From Rhizophagus clarus (taxonomy: Eukaryota > Glomeromycota > Glomeromycetes > Glomerales > Glomeraceae), in the NCBI GenBank assembly GCA_015698045.1, contig BLAL01000297.1, forward strand, positions 310,001 through 374,000: a DNA stretch of 64,000 nt, given 5' to 3'. The notes under the pieces were generated by a model, which was not told where the DNA came from, made no database searches, and worked only from the letters and a program-made list of their open reading frames with translations. Position numbers and translations under genes: made by a program. This document shows positions 10,836 to 21,732 of this stretch, piece by piece; position 1 is the first letter of the stretch; each line of letters opens with the position of its first letter.

Positions 10836-11168
10836 GTGACGAAGATTTGGTACTATAATCAGCCTTCCCTTATATCCTACTTTTTCAAATTTTCCAAATG
10901 GGATTGGGAAATGTTGGTAATTTCTAATAAAATTCAGTTTGATAAGCCTCAAGAAAGTAAAGGCTTATCTCAACAGGCTCTTGGTGTTGCGGCTTCTTTG
11001 TTTGTAGAAAAGGAAGAGTTGGAGAAGAAGGTAGTTCACAAAGAAGATGAGATTGGGCATCTAAAAGAAACAGAAGACCAAAATAGGCTTCTAAGAACTC
11101 AAGTACAATTATTAACTTTAAGCAAATCTAGGTTGGAGGCAAAGATAAGTTCCTTAAGACAGGAATGA
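10836..11168 (+). CDS. Unrecognised coiled-coil ORF fragment
   Basis: Open for about 110 codons from GTG at 10836; the first ATG in frame is near 10910. The C-terminal two thirds is a predicted coiled coil with leucines in heptads (KEELEKKVVHKEDEIGHLKE, NRLLRTQVQLLTLSKSRL). After the stop at 11166 the same frame stays coding-like with scattered TGA stops (FVAEEETAV, VAIANRV), so it is probably a decayed longer gene. Not clearly related to the minus-strand retroelement beside it. Confidence 0.35.
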   Translation: MTKIWYYNQPSLISYFFKFSKWDWEMLVISNKIQFDKPQESKGLSQQALGVAASLFVEKEELEKKVVHKEDEIGHLKETEDQNRLLRTQVQLLTLSKSRLEAKISSLRQE

Positions 11169-11554
11169 GAAGGGTAGTATTGTAAATTTGTGGCAGAGGA
11201 AGAAACAGCAGTTTGAGCTGTAGCGATTGCAAATAGAGTTTAACAATCCCCTTCTACTCCAACTACTTCTAACACTAAACTCAATAATTTTCCTCCTCCT
11301 CCTACCGTATAAATAATTTTTCTTTTCATTCTTTTATTTTTTATTTTTTTTTTCTTTGCGTTGTAATTTTCCTTCTTTTCTTTTAATAAAGGTTTTTACA
11401 AAAATTTTCAAATTATTTTGGGGCAGCTGGTTGAATATTCTTGTAGTTCCATTGTGAAACTTGTAAATCGTACTTAAATTAAATTGTCATATTTCCACAA
11501 GGTGTAAATCTAAATTATTACTAACTATACTGCAATGATAAGTGCCCAATTTTG

Positions 11555-12706
11555 TCAATCGTAATACAATTTTAACAAACTTCTATTTACAGGAGTTCGT
11601 AAAACTCTTCCTTCCATAGAGCGTAATTTATAAGCACCATTTTGTCTAATTTCATGAATATAAAAGGGACCTTTCCATTTTGAGTCTAATTTTCCAGTCC
11701 ATTGTTTTTCTTTTGCAGTGTCGTAATATAAGACTTTATCTCCTATTTCAGAATTTAACTCCTTTTTTATTTTCTGATCATAGTAATCCTTTTGCTTGAC
11801 CTGACTCTCTCGAACCTTTATCTTTGCTTCTTTTCGCACCTGAGGAAGATCATTAATCAAAGATAAAAGTCTTTGATTTATATATTCCAAATTATCAGAT
11901 AAATTATCTACAGGAAGTTTAGCTTCTCTTCCATTTACCAAATAAAACGGTGATATTTTTGTGGTAGAATGTTTGCTTGTCTGATATGCAAACAAAACTG
12001 AAGCGATATATTTATCCCACTCATTGGTCTGGATTACTAACTTTGATAATGATTCACACAAGGTACGATTAAATCGTTCAACTAATCCATTTATTTGTGG
12101 GTGATAAGGAGTAGAAAATACATGTTTAATCCCAAATTTCTCCAAAAGTTTTTCTACCATTTGATTATTAAAATGTGTTCCTCTGTCTGACAATAATTTT
12201 GCAGGGCAATTATGGCGACAAATAATATCTTCATAGATAAATTGTGATGTTTCTTCCGCAGTAGCACATAACACTGGTCTCGCTTCAGGCCATTTGATCA
12301 TATAATCTATAGCAACAATTATATAACGATTTTCATTAGGAGTTATGGGTAATGGTCTAACAAAGTCTATTCCTACTTGATAAAAAGGTCCATGCACGGC
12401 AATAGGGTGGAGTAATTGGTTCGCTTTAGATTTTCCTCTTCTTTGACAAGAATCACATGATATAACATATTCTCTTATGTTTTCATACATTTGGGGCCAA
12501 TAGTAACGATCCTTAATTTTATTGAACATGATATCTATTGCAAAGTGAGTGGCAGTAGGATCATTGTGCATCATATATAATAGTGATTCCAATTCAAAAT
12601 TTCTAATGACTTTTAATAATTGTCCATTTTTTCTTTTGTTCTTCTTATAGAGATAATTTAATTTTGATTCAAAATTGTTGTAGAGGTTGATAAATTTCTG
12701 TTTTTC
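11555..12706 (-). CDS. Ty3/gypsy integrase (open frame, no own start)
   Basis: The frame is open from just after a TGA at 12707-12709 to the stop at 11555. Counting from the TTG codon at 12592, the N-terminal HHCC zinc finger is H9, H16, C46 and C49 (YYWPQM between). The catalytic triad is D76 (VGIDF), D136 (LSDRGTHF) and E172 (GLVERFN), with 35 residues between the last two (DD35E), as in gypsy integrases. A GPY/F-type module follows (KWKGPFYIHEI, about 306-314). It would insert the cDNA into chromosomes as part of a Gag-Pol polyprotein. The domain looks complete, but the upstream frame has stops, so the element is not autonomous. Confidence 0.9.
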   Translation of the reverse strand, partial: EKQKFINLYNNFESKLNYLYKKNKRKNGQLLKVIRNFELESLLYMMHNDPTATHFAIDIMFNKIKDRYYWPQMYENIREYVISCDSCQRRGKSKANQLLHPIAVHGPFYQVGIDFVRPLPITPNENRYIIVAIDYMIKWPEARPVLCATAEETSQFIYEDIICRHNCPAKLLSDRGTHFNNQMVEKLLEKFGIKHVFSTPYHPQINGLVERFNRTLCESLSKLVIQTNEWDKYIASVLFAYQTSKHSTTKISPFYLVNGREAKLPVDNLSDNLEYINQRLLSLINDLPQVRKEAKIKVRESQVKQKDYYDQKIKKELNSEIGDKVLYYDTAKEKQWTGKLDSKWKGPFYIHEIRQNGAYKLRSMEGRVLRTPVNRSLLKLYYD

Positions 12707-12726
12707 TCAAGACGTATTAAAAGTAG

Positions 12727-13890
12727 GTAGTATTTGTTGATGTAAGTATTGATATATTTGGTGCTATTGGTTGGAATCCATGATGGGCTGTTAGTCACAA
12801 TGCTAACACTTTCGCTTTCACCCGTTTGTTTTCTTTTCTTTTGGTGCTAAATTTAGAAAAGTGGTTGTTGCATGACCACTCTGATATTATTCATGATTAT
12901 TTCAGTTTCGTAATAATAATTTTCAATTTGAACGTCAGTAGATTCGTTCCACCAGGGTTCATTAATCAAATAGTCTGGATTCATATCTGGATGAATACGT
13001 GTTTATCAAATTTCATATTCCTCTTCTTCATCATACTTCCAACCAATTCCTAGAGAAATATGTTCATCTCGCAACATTTCCATTTCAGTGATTTCTTTAA
13101 GGATTTCTAGGTATTGCATCTCTACATCTCCAAAATATTCTTCTGCTAATTCTTCGAAACAAGTTTTGCAAGTAAGTACATCACTAAGGCAGTACCATTG
13201 ATCATATGGAGGTGGATAAGAAAATAACATCTAATTTTCTCTTTTTGAATTTAAAAGCGTTTCACAATTATCACAATGGTTTCGATAGTTAGGACAATTA
13301 TTATCTAGAATTCCTAGGTCTCTGGTGAGTTCAACATTTCTTTGAACTACAGCACGTTCTATTTCCATGTCGCATTTACTCTAAATATAAGTTTTTGCTC
13401 GATTGATGACTTCTTCTTCCTTTTGAAGTTGCACTTGAATTTTCTGACTCTTAGCGCATCTTTTCTTTTCAATTCTTTATTGACATTCAAAACAAATTCT
13501 ATGAGTATGATTTCCATCATTAATAAAGCATACGTCTCTTATGATGGAGCAATAACTATTAAAGCCATGAAAAATATTTCATTCATCAGTGTATAAGGCA
13601 GATTTATGACATCTTTCACAGATTTCCTCCTTATCTTTTAGATTCTTGTTACAACTTTGGCAACACAGAAAAGATTTTCCTTGGATACTATACTTTTCTA
13701 GAAAAGGTTGCTCTTCCTGGCAACCATAACACTTGCCGATATTTAGGGTCTCTTCAAGCATTTCTTTATTATTCAATCCAGAAGGAATGATAGAAACTAT
13801 ATAACACTCAACTGGGTCTTCATGGATTTGTGATAAAGCATCAGCATTAGCGTTGGCTTTGCCTGGGCAATATTTAATTTGGAAGTCATA
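12727..13890 (-). pseudogene. Cysteine-rich spacer of the retroelement pol
   Basis: In frame with the RNase H domain, minus-strand translation from 13890 to 13006 gives repeated Cys pairs: GKCYGCQEE, FLCCQSCNKN, ICERCHKS, HRICFECQ, NHCDNCETLL and DVLTCKTCFEE. The segment is about 290 codons with four internal stops and ends in an acidic tail (KYDEEEEYEI). It sits where most gypsy elements have only a short tether between RNase H and integrase. CxxC pairs suggest several zinc ribbons. Function unknown; it may be lineage-specific. Confidence 0.6.
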
Positions 13891-14150
13891 TTATTGGAGT
13901 TCCATGATCCATCTGGCTCGCCTTCCTTTTGGAATCTTAAAGGTTTTGAGCCATTTTAAGGCAATATGATCTGTAACAATAGTGAAGAGCCTCATTCCCA
14001 AATAATGCTGAAAGTGTTGGACAGCCCAAACTACAGCAAGATATTCTTGATCGGTGATAGCATAATTCATTTCAGCTTTGTTTATACTTTGACTCGCATA
14101 TGCAATCACATGTTCTTTACCATCCTCTTGAAGTTGCGAAAGGACAGCAC
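13891..14150 (-). pseudogene. RNase H domain fragment of Ty3/gypsy pol
   Basis: Reads YLGAVLSQLQEDGKEHVIAY, then NKAEMNYAITDQEYLAVVWA with the conserved acidic residue in the Y..TD.E.LA motif, then TDHIALKWL and RRARWIMELQ. After a TAA (likely from CAA) the frame continues YDFQIKYCPGKANANADALS, the standard RNase H end of gypsy elements. The first catalytic Asp region (TDAS) is missing, so this is a 5' truncation. Confidence 0.85.
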
Positions 14151-14160
14151 CTAGGTAGGG

Positions 14161-14330
14161 TTCTTAATCAAGTCGAGTAAGATCAATCATTGATTGAATC
14201 AATCAATTAATCGATCATGAGTTTTCAGCCTCGATCAAAATTGAACTAACTTTGATTGATATTTGATCGATCAAATTTGTCTAAATTGATTGATCAATTT
14301 ATCCATGCTAATCAATCATAGTATTATGAT
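14161..14330. repeat. ATTGATTGAATC palindromic cluster
   Basis: Dense self-complementary TTGATTGA/TCAATCAA words just beyond the retroelement break. It may be an insertion hot spot or the edge of another small element. No gene in 14161-14584. Confidence 0.6.
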
Positions 14331-14584
14331 GCAATATTTGTGTATTATTGTATGAGTGTGATTAATAAATTATAATAATAGTATAATGCCCAATATTATT
14401 ATCTGAACCAAAATAACTATTAATGTCAGTTCATGATATATTAGACATGATGTATAGTTGGTCCTAACAGGACTGTATAATAATATGTAATATAATGAAC
14501 AAATATAAAAAGAAGTTTTTTTTTTATGTGAATTATCAAATTTAAACATATGATATTTGTGTAAAACGTTATAAAGTTAAAGAA

Positions 14585-15420
14585 ATTAAAAGTTTTTTAG
14601 ATGGCAGGTTTTTTAGATACGTAAAGTTTTGGTAAGTGAAATTAATTTTTATTTTTTCATTAAATTTATAGTATTTTTAACTAATGTTTCTGTTATCTTA
14701 TTTTTTTTTAAGCAGTTATATTTGAAAGCGTGTAAAGCAATTCACACGTGAATCAGATAGAGGATTACAATATTATGCAGATTTAAAATGTTGGTAAAGT
14801 TGTAATAACAGTTAGTCTTATTTAGAACCAGACATTTAGAGTGAACAGAGCATTGCTTAGGTATACAATTTTTCCTGCTGCAAATATGGCAAAGAAAGAT
14901 AACTTCAGAAGAAAGGTATCAAGTGATACATTGAATTTTGGTAAAAAAAACTGAAATATTTTTTGATTTTAATTTTAAAAAACATTTTACTAATATTTCT
15001 ATTATTTTATATTTTTTTAAGTAATTAGGTATTTGGATGCATTGAATTTTGGTAAGAAAAACTGAAATATTTTTTGATTTTAATTTTAAAAAACATTTTA
15101 CTAATATTTCTATTATTTTATATTTTTTTAAGTAATTAGGTATTTGGATGCATTGAATTTTGGTAAGAAAAACTGAAATATTTTTTGATTTTAATTTTTG
15201 ATGAAATGTTTTATTAGCATTATTTTTCTTCTTTTTTTTAGACAGTCAGTTTTGATTTCAAAGTTCAGAGTTCTTTTTAGCTTTGACTTGCAGGTAAGTT
15301 TTTAAAAAAAGTTTTGAAACTTTATTTAAAAACCATTTTTTATTAACTTTTTTTCAATTTTCATTTTTAGGACTTTGATTTAATTTACAATTTGATTATA
15401 GTAAATCTTTAATCTGGCTT
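14585..15420 (+). repeat. Mini-exon cassette array 3
   Basis: Two perfect 111-bp tandem units plus diverged flanking ones. Cores TAATTAGGTATTTGGATGCA-TTGAATTTTG (30 nt) at 15022-15051 and 15133-15162 lie between TTTTTTTAAG and GTAAGAAAA; the donor is also repeated at 14941. Flanking cassettes start at about 14605 (TTTTTTAG, donor GTAAGTG at 14633) and 15242 (TTTTTTTAG to CTTGCAG at 15292, donor GTAAGTT). Sequence differs from arrays 1 and 2 but the plan is the same: T-rich tract, AG, short core, GTAAG. Coding potential is low. Confidence 0.55.
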
Positions 15421-15584
15421 TGACTTTGTTATATATCAAAATCAGAAGAACAAATCTATGGATTTCACATTGTTAGGTGCTTGTATTGGAAAAATATGAT
15501 TGGTAAATACTAACTATTGAAGAGTTACTATATTTATTTGATTTTAAAATAACTTTTATCATAGTATTATAGTATTTATATGTA

Positions 15585-16266
15585 TTACCGTATATCATAG
15601 GCCACAGTACCCTGGGTATCTTGCAAATTTTGGGGGTTTTGGCCTGTACCCAGGGGTACTATACACAGGTGGATACTATACATAGGGGGATACAGGATTT
15701 TTAAAATACCTGGGGTACATGCCATGTATAATACCCAAGTTTAATTAGATTAGTGAAATGCTGAAACTGACTGTTCTGGTATTTTTATATGTAAAGTAAA
15801 AAAAATGTTGAAACTGATTGTTCTGGCATTTTTATATATATAAAAATGCAAAAAAATGCCAAAACTGACTGTTCTGGTATTTTTTATATGTAAAGTAAAA
15901 AAAAATGCTGAAACTGATTGTTCTGGCATTTTTATATATATAAAAATGCAAAAAAAAATGCCAAAACTGACTGTTTCAGCATTTTTTATATGTAAAGTAA
16001 AAAAAATGCTGAAACTGATTGTTTTGGCATTTTTATATATATAAAAATGCAAAAAAAAATGCCAAAACTAACTGTTCCAGCATTTTTATATATTTGAAAT
16101 ATACATTATATATAAACCTAGTATTATACCCCAGGTATTTTACAAAATTTTAAGCTTTAAATTGGAATTCTCTATGTAAAGTACCCAGGTACTTTAAAAT
16201 TCTAGCAAATTTTTTGAGGAGGATACTATGCATAGGGAGGGTACTGTAGCCCATGATATATGGTAA
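15585..16266. mobile_element. 682-bp TIR element with TA target duplication
   Basis: Left end TTACCGTATATCATAGGCCA and right end, inverted, TTACCATATATCATGGGCTA match over about 28 bp, continuing into ACAGTACCCT. Both sides are flanked by TA, as for Tc1/mariner-type MITEs. There is no transposase, so it is non-autonomous. The centre is a nested inverted satellite. Confidence 0.75.
15755..16085. repeat. Nested inverted satellite inside the TIR element
   Basis: Alternating direct and inverted copies of ATGCTGAAACTGAYTGTTCT followed by GGCATTTTTATATA, with GCATTTTTATATATATAAAAATGC-type palindromes between. Apparent ORFs on both strands here are repeat artefacts. Confidence 0.75.
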
Positions 16267-18387
16267 TAATTGCAAAATGATTGTAAAACAATTTTGAAAT
16301 CTGTTACAATTATATTATAAATTCATTATAAATTTATTATAAAGCATTTTAAAACTGTTACCAAATAATTACAAAATGATTATAAAACTATTGTAATTTA
16401 TCTGATATTATTTTGTAATGAAATTATAAGTCTAAATAATATGGTTGATACAAGATTTTGTGAACTATTAATGATATTAAATCTCAATGGGATCATATTT
16501 AGCTTTTTGGAAAAGACTATAGAAATTGATGGATTCTACTAAATGGTATAAATGGAAAAGCATCCTTTACTAGTACCATACTACTTTTCCTTGTAATATA
16601 CTATACAACTTGTTAAATGATCATGCTAATAAAATGCAAATTTTTGTTCTCTTAACAAAGCATATTTAACATGTCAGAATAAATATTTTAAAAAATTATC
16701 ATACTCTTCTGCAATAATAATAATTAATTAATTAAATAAAAATAAATTTATTTAAGTCACTAACTTTTACAGAATCAAATTTTAAATAATTATAATTATA
16801 AGAGATATTTATTTATTAAATAATAAATTAAAGCTAAAGGTTTTTCTTCATTTACAGAATATATTTATAAGAAATTAGATTTCACTAAGTTATAATCTAC
16901 GATATAATAAAACTAATCTTTAAAATTCTGACCCTTTCTAAATGATATAATGCTAAAAATACCAAGTGTTTCTAGCTCTTTCTAAATGATAAAATTTATC
17001 TTTAACATTCTAATCCTTTTTAAATGATGTAATACCAAGAATGCTAAGAAATAATGTTGACAAATAATGAATTAATGCTAATAACTATACTAATTAATTA
17101 TTTTTGATTTATCTATTCTACGTTTATAATTAATTGATTAGCCAGTCTTTAATTTGCCTATTCCAAATTATATAATTGATTAATCTTCTATCTTAATGTA
17201 TGGTAATGTCTGCTTAATCCCTTTTTTAATCTGTTTTTACTATCATATTCCTTCTCCTAAAAATGATCATCTAATAAAATAACTTATATGATTATCAAGT
17301 TATATTATTCAATAAAATGACTTAGGTAATTATCCAGTTTTGTCACATATAATTAATTACTATCCAGTTATATCATGTGACTGTATTACCATTCAGTTAT
17401 GTTATATAACCAATTTATGCTTATATATCCATTTGGCCTCCTTGGACTCGGTAGGTTGGTTTTTAACCTTCCTCTGTTTCTAAGGCGGACAAAGCGGGTT
17501 CTTTTTGAATCGGTGATAGTTAGTTATGGATCATATATTGTTCGTCATTTGATATTTGATTGTCAATATTGTTTCTGCACTAATTGTTTGTACGCCAGTT
17601 AAAAATAAAAATAAAAAAAATAAATGCTTATATATCCATTTGGTTATATTACATGTTTTCTCAAGTGACCAACTTAAGTTATTAGTATTATATCTAAAAC
17701 AGTATCCTATAAATGGTAATGCAAGCAAATTTACCTACAATTTCTTAAAAAGATTATACTTAAACACAAAGTTTGTTAATATAATTCAGATTATTTTATA
17801 GCCATATTAATCTACATTTTTATCATTAATTGTATGGTTAAATACATGACTGTCACTACTAAAATTAAATGGAAATTAACTTCACAAAAGTGACAATCAG
17901 AGTTTTTATATATTAATTTAATCTTCTTCACAATATTTTTTTTTATTTTCTTTTCATTCCAATGGACAAAATAGAAATAATAAAATTCAACTTTATACAT
18001 TTATTATGAATTTATAAAAATAATTCTTTGTTTGGAGCTCTATGTAAAGTCAAAATTCTACTAAACATTAAAATTACATTAATAAATATTGTTTTTCATG
18101 ACAAATTCTACATATTCTATTAAGCTTTAATATAACTACAGTCAATTCTCAATGAAATTGCCCAAAATTTTTGGCTATCTTAAAACTATAACATTTTACT
18201 AATGGTTAAGCTTCAATTTACAATACATGATTAATAAATAATGATTATTTACTACATAGATTATAGTTTAAACTCTATGGCAAAAAAATTTTTATTAAAA
18301 TAACTTTATTTTTCATAAAATTAGATGAGACCTGAATTTTTGGTAAAATTGCAGGCAAATTTGCCCGCAATGTCTTACCATATAGGA
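16267..18387. other. AT-rich intergenic region, nothing supported
   Basis: About 2.1 kb of AT-rich sequence with ATTAATTA runs. ORFs of 60-80 codons here (for example 17399-17602 and 17556-17801) overlap each other in several frames and show no domain, splice structure or start context that would support a gene. Confidence 0.7.
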
Positions 18388-18605
18388 CAGTATTTGGCAA
18401 ATGATTCAAATGACAAATGACAAATCTTAGTCATTTGAATGTAATGTCGGCCGGTACTATAGTTCTGGCCTGCATTATGTTTATTATTGATTGAATCACA
18501 TGATAAGAATATTAACCAATCAAAATCAAATGACTGAAATGACCAAATGACAGGATTATCTAAATCATTTGAATGGTCAAATGACCAGGTCATTTTCGAA
18601 TACTG
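18388..18605. mobile_element. 218-bp MITE with CAGTATTTGG ends
   Basis: CAGTATTTGGCAAATGA at 18388 is mirrored by TCATTTTCGAATACTG ending at 18605, with further internal TCATTTGAATG repeats. The CAG start suggests hAT type, but no clear 8-bp duplication is visible. Confidence 0.55.
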
Positions 18606-18698
18606 GTTTAAGGGATAATAATATAACCCATAACAGAATTCTACGCCTGCTGTCTGGGGGGTGATTTTTGATATAAGTTATAATATACAGGGCCGGAG

Positions 18699-19137
18699 TA
18701 GAGATGGCAACGGTCATGGTTATTAACCGGTCATGACCGGTTATGACTGTGACCGATATCGGTCGGTCAAAGGCTTCTAACTGACCGTTTAACCGACCGT
18801 TTTGACCGACCGTTTGACCGACCGTTTAACCGACCGTTAACCGACCATTTAGCTAACTCTATCCATTTGTCATTTCTTTTAACAAATTTAATCAATAAAA
18901 AGGTCAAATAACATTTTTTTTGATTAAATTCGCTAAAAAAAACACTTTTTAACGTTTTGTCTTGATTAAATTCGTTAAAAAGAAAAAAATGGTCGGTTAA
19001 ACGGTCGTTAAACGGTCGGTCAAACGGTCGGTTAAACGGTCAGAAAAATGGTCAGCCAAAAACGGTCGGTCGGTCAAAGGCCCTTAACCGGTTATGACCG
19101 ACCGATAACCGACCGTGACCGACCGTTGCCATCCCTA
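18699..19137. mobile_element. 439-bp hAT-type MITE with perfect 8-bp target duplication
   Basis: TAGAGATGGCAACGGTC at the left and, inverted, TAGGGATGGCAACGGTC at the right. The identical octamer GGCCGGAG flanks it at 18691-18698 and 19138-19145, diagnostic of hAT superfamily insertion. The interior is filled with GACCGACCGTTT / AAACGGTCGGTC subterminal repeats on opposite strands around an AT-rich core with TTAATCAATAAAAAGG. There is no ORF. A second, shorter family member lies at 58384-58624. Confidence 0.9.
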
Positions 19138-19145
19138 GGCCGGAG

Positions 19146-21732
19146 GGCTTGGAGGTACAATATGATAATGGTTGGACCCCAGCTGTCCAGAACCCCTGGT
19201 TTTTCTCTACTACATTTCTAAGAGATTATATTTCAAGATAACGACAGTTAACTTAATTTAAATTCGGCACTCATGGTGAAAATGAACAATTGCTTAATAT
19301 CCAATCAAAATCATGTACTATCATTATAAGTAGAATCATGGAGTACTTTATAAGGCTGAAATTTTCTGAATCTTTAAGATGTCATAGGAATATTTTGCTA
19401 TTGCTCCAACAATCGTGATAGTGATAACTCCAATTCCATTAGATTTTTTGACAATCCGAAAGAATTTCCTTAAAATTATATTCTTCGTAGTTGAAATCCA
19501 GTTCCATACTGCATAGGCCACGATTAACATATGTACAACATAGATATTTTGGAACATTGTATCTTCAGATTTACACAATTAAACTATGAAAACAAAAGAA
19601 TTTATAGTAAGCAATATATTAGAAAATGGTAGGAAAAAACGCAACAAATACAAACATGTAACAATTTCATATATAGATTTTTTTTTTTTTATTGTACAGA
19701 TTATTTTCTATAAATAAAAGTCAATTCGAAATTTTTTTGTTATTACATAATTTTCGTTCTGTTGATATATTCTGAGTACATTTTTCCCAGGATGTTAAAT
19801 GGTCTGAATCGTTCCGTCCCGGCTCCATGATCGTACCGATCGGTATATAAATGAAAAAAGTCATGTTCTTCTGCTTACATCTTTTTCAAACCAACTTTTA
19901 CTTGATCATGATTCATGAAATTAGATTACTCAACGAAGAACTTTGTAAATTTCCGGAAGTTAAAAAGTGAATTTATGACAAAAATAAAATGATAAAGAAA
20001 TTAACATTTAAAACAAGGAATTTACAAGTTTTGTCAACCAACGTAAGAATTTCTGAGATCCTTTATTATCGTCAACGAATTATCAACAAGAATAAGTTTG
20101 CGTATAACATACTATTAATATTTACCATTCTTGTCTAATGTGATACTGTAATTTTAGATGCAATCTGTGTAAAAAATTTCTCTAAAAGGAATTATTGAAG
20201 GAGTACGTTAATTATATTATTTCTAAACTTACTGATTTTAAATATTGATAAATGATAATCTAATTTATTCTTTTGTTTTCTCTATTTAGATTAATGATGC
20301 AATATCTGATTCGTCGACAAAAAAAACTGCGGTATCTTATCGATATTAAATGAAACCGAAAATAGGATTATTTTATGTCAAGAATAATTATGCATAGTAA
20401 GTTTGTCCAAAGTTGAGCAATTTATACAACAAAAATGGCTAAAAAGACGTTCATTTTATAAATTCGTTTAAAAAATTATTCATAATTTTTGGAATGAATA
20501 TGAATTCCAACATTCTTTTTTTTTTTTTTTATTATGTTTAAGTAATTATTTCAGATATAACAATCAATTATACTTTAGCCTCTTTTCTTTTAATAGGCAA
20601 GTATGGTCAATAAATAAACACGAAACTATTGTACAATCAAAGAAGACCACGTTCCAGCATTTTAAATTCTCTATATCGAGTGATTCACCGTTAGTAATTA
20701 TCCATAAAAGCGAAACAAGTGCGTTATCTGTATCTGTATAGTGAATATTTATATATTAATATATTGTAGAATCTTTTGCCGTATGTTGTTGAAATACCAA
20801 ATTTTAAAAGTATCAATTTAAAGTTTTACGTTATTATAATTATGAAACCCTAAACAAATTTCTTATGAATTGTAACATTATGTTGATTTTTGAGAAAGGG
20901 GAGAGATGAAACATGGTCACATGGATAATACACGAAATATAAATCGTTGTTATAATCCGAATGTTTACTAATATATATGACATGAATTTAAATTTAGGCA
21001 TGAAGATCATAATCCTGATCGGGATCAAATATTTTTCTTTGTGATAAGTTTAGCGCACGTTTAACGAAATTCTGTGTAACATCTTGATATAGTTAATTAT
21101 GTCCTAAATTTAATGATTTTTTACTTTTATAGGATTTGGATTTTAGGTTAGGGTTGAAGCATTGTTTCAAGTTAAGTACACATATGTACTCATTACACTC
21201 ATTACATGCGTACGTGTGCATTTTAATCGTTTAATATAATTTATATAATTTTATAATAGTAATCTTAACAGTCAAAATGGTTACGAAATACAAATGATAT
21301 CACGATGCCTTTTTATGGAAAACTGGAGGCAAAATTAATAAACTTTCTAGTGAATTCCTTAGATTCAAAAAAGCTACTAACGAAAATAAACCAATCCCTT
21401 ATTCTTGTTTTTATGCATTATTAAGTATAGTTTGACATGCAATACATATAATAGAAAGTTGTTTGTTAATTAAATAATGGAAAAGAAGATAATGTATATT
21501 TGAACTGCGGATATTTCTTCTTTCAAAATTTCTTTATAAATACGAATTTTTTTGAAAATGAAGATTAGAATTTTATAATTACTTTTTCCTTCTTCTCTTT
21601 CTTCTTTTCTATAATTCAAATCCTCTACAATCAATTTTTACTTTCTTTTTCACAAAAATCCAAATCCTCTTATTACAAAAAAAAAAAAAAAAAATTCTCG
21701 TGGATTGTAACTTGATATCTTATTAAACGAAA
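19146..21732. other. Intergenic region upstream of the membrane-protein gene
   Basis: About 2.6 kb without a supported gene. A 76-codon hydrophobic ORF on minus (19348-19578) has no recognisable domain. The last 130 bp before 21733 are C/T-rich (TTCCTTCTTCTCTTTCTTC), like a fungal promoter pyrimidine tract. Confidence 0.6.

Larger units (their letters stand above)
11555..14160 (-). mobile_element. Ty3/gypsy retroelement pol remnant
   Basis: On minus, 14150 to 13891 is the RNase H domain end, 13890-13006 a cysteine-rich spacer, and 12706-11555 the integrase. RNase H and spacer share one frame interrupted by stops at about 13889, 13579, 13489, 13381 and 13228; the integrase lies in another frame. 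This RNase H then integrase order is the Ty3/gypsy signature. The reverse transcriptase and protease are missing: homology stops near 14160 in an ATTGATTGAATC repeat. No LTR pair was found in the window, so this is a truncated copy. Confidence 0.85.

Noticed and set aside
11555..12592. Reading the integrase as a stand-alone host gene
   Set aside because: The frame has no ATG start, is preceded by RNase H in the same direction, and has the gypsy HHCC, DD35E and GPF order, so it is part of a retroelement polyprotein.
15750..16052. 100-codon ORF on minus and a 62-codon ORF on plus
   Set aside because: Both read an inverted satellite inside a TIR element; the peptide is itself a tandem repeat.
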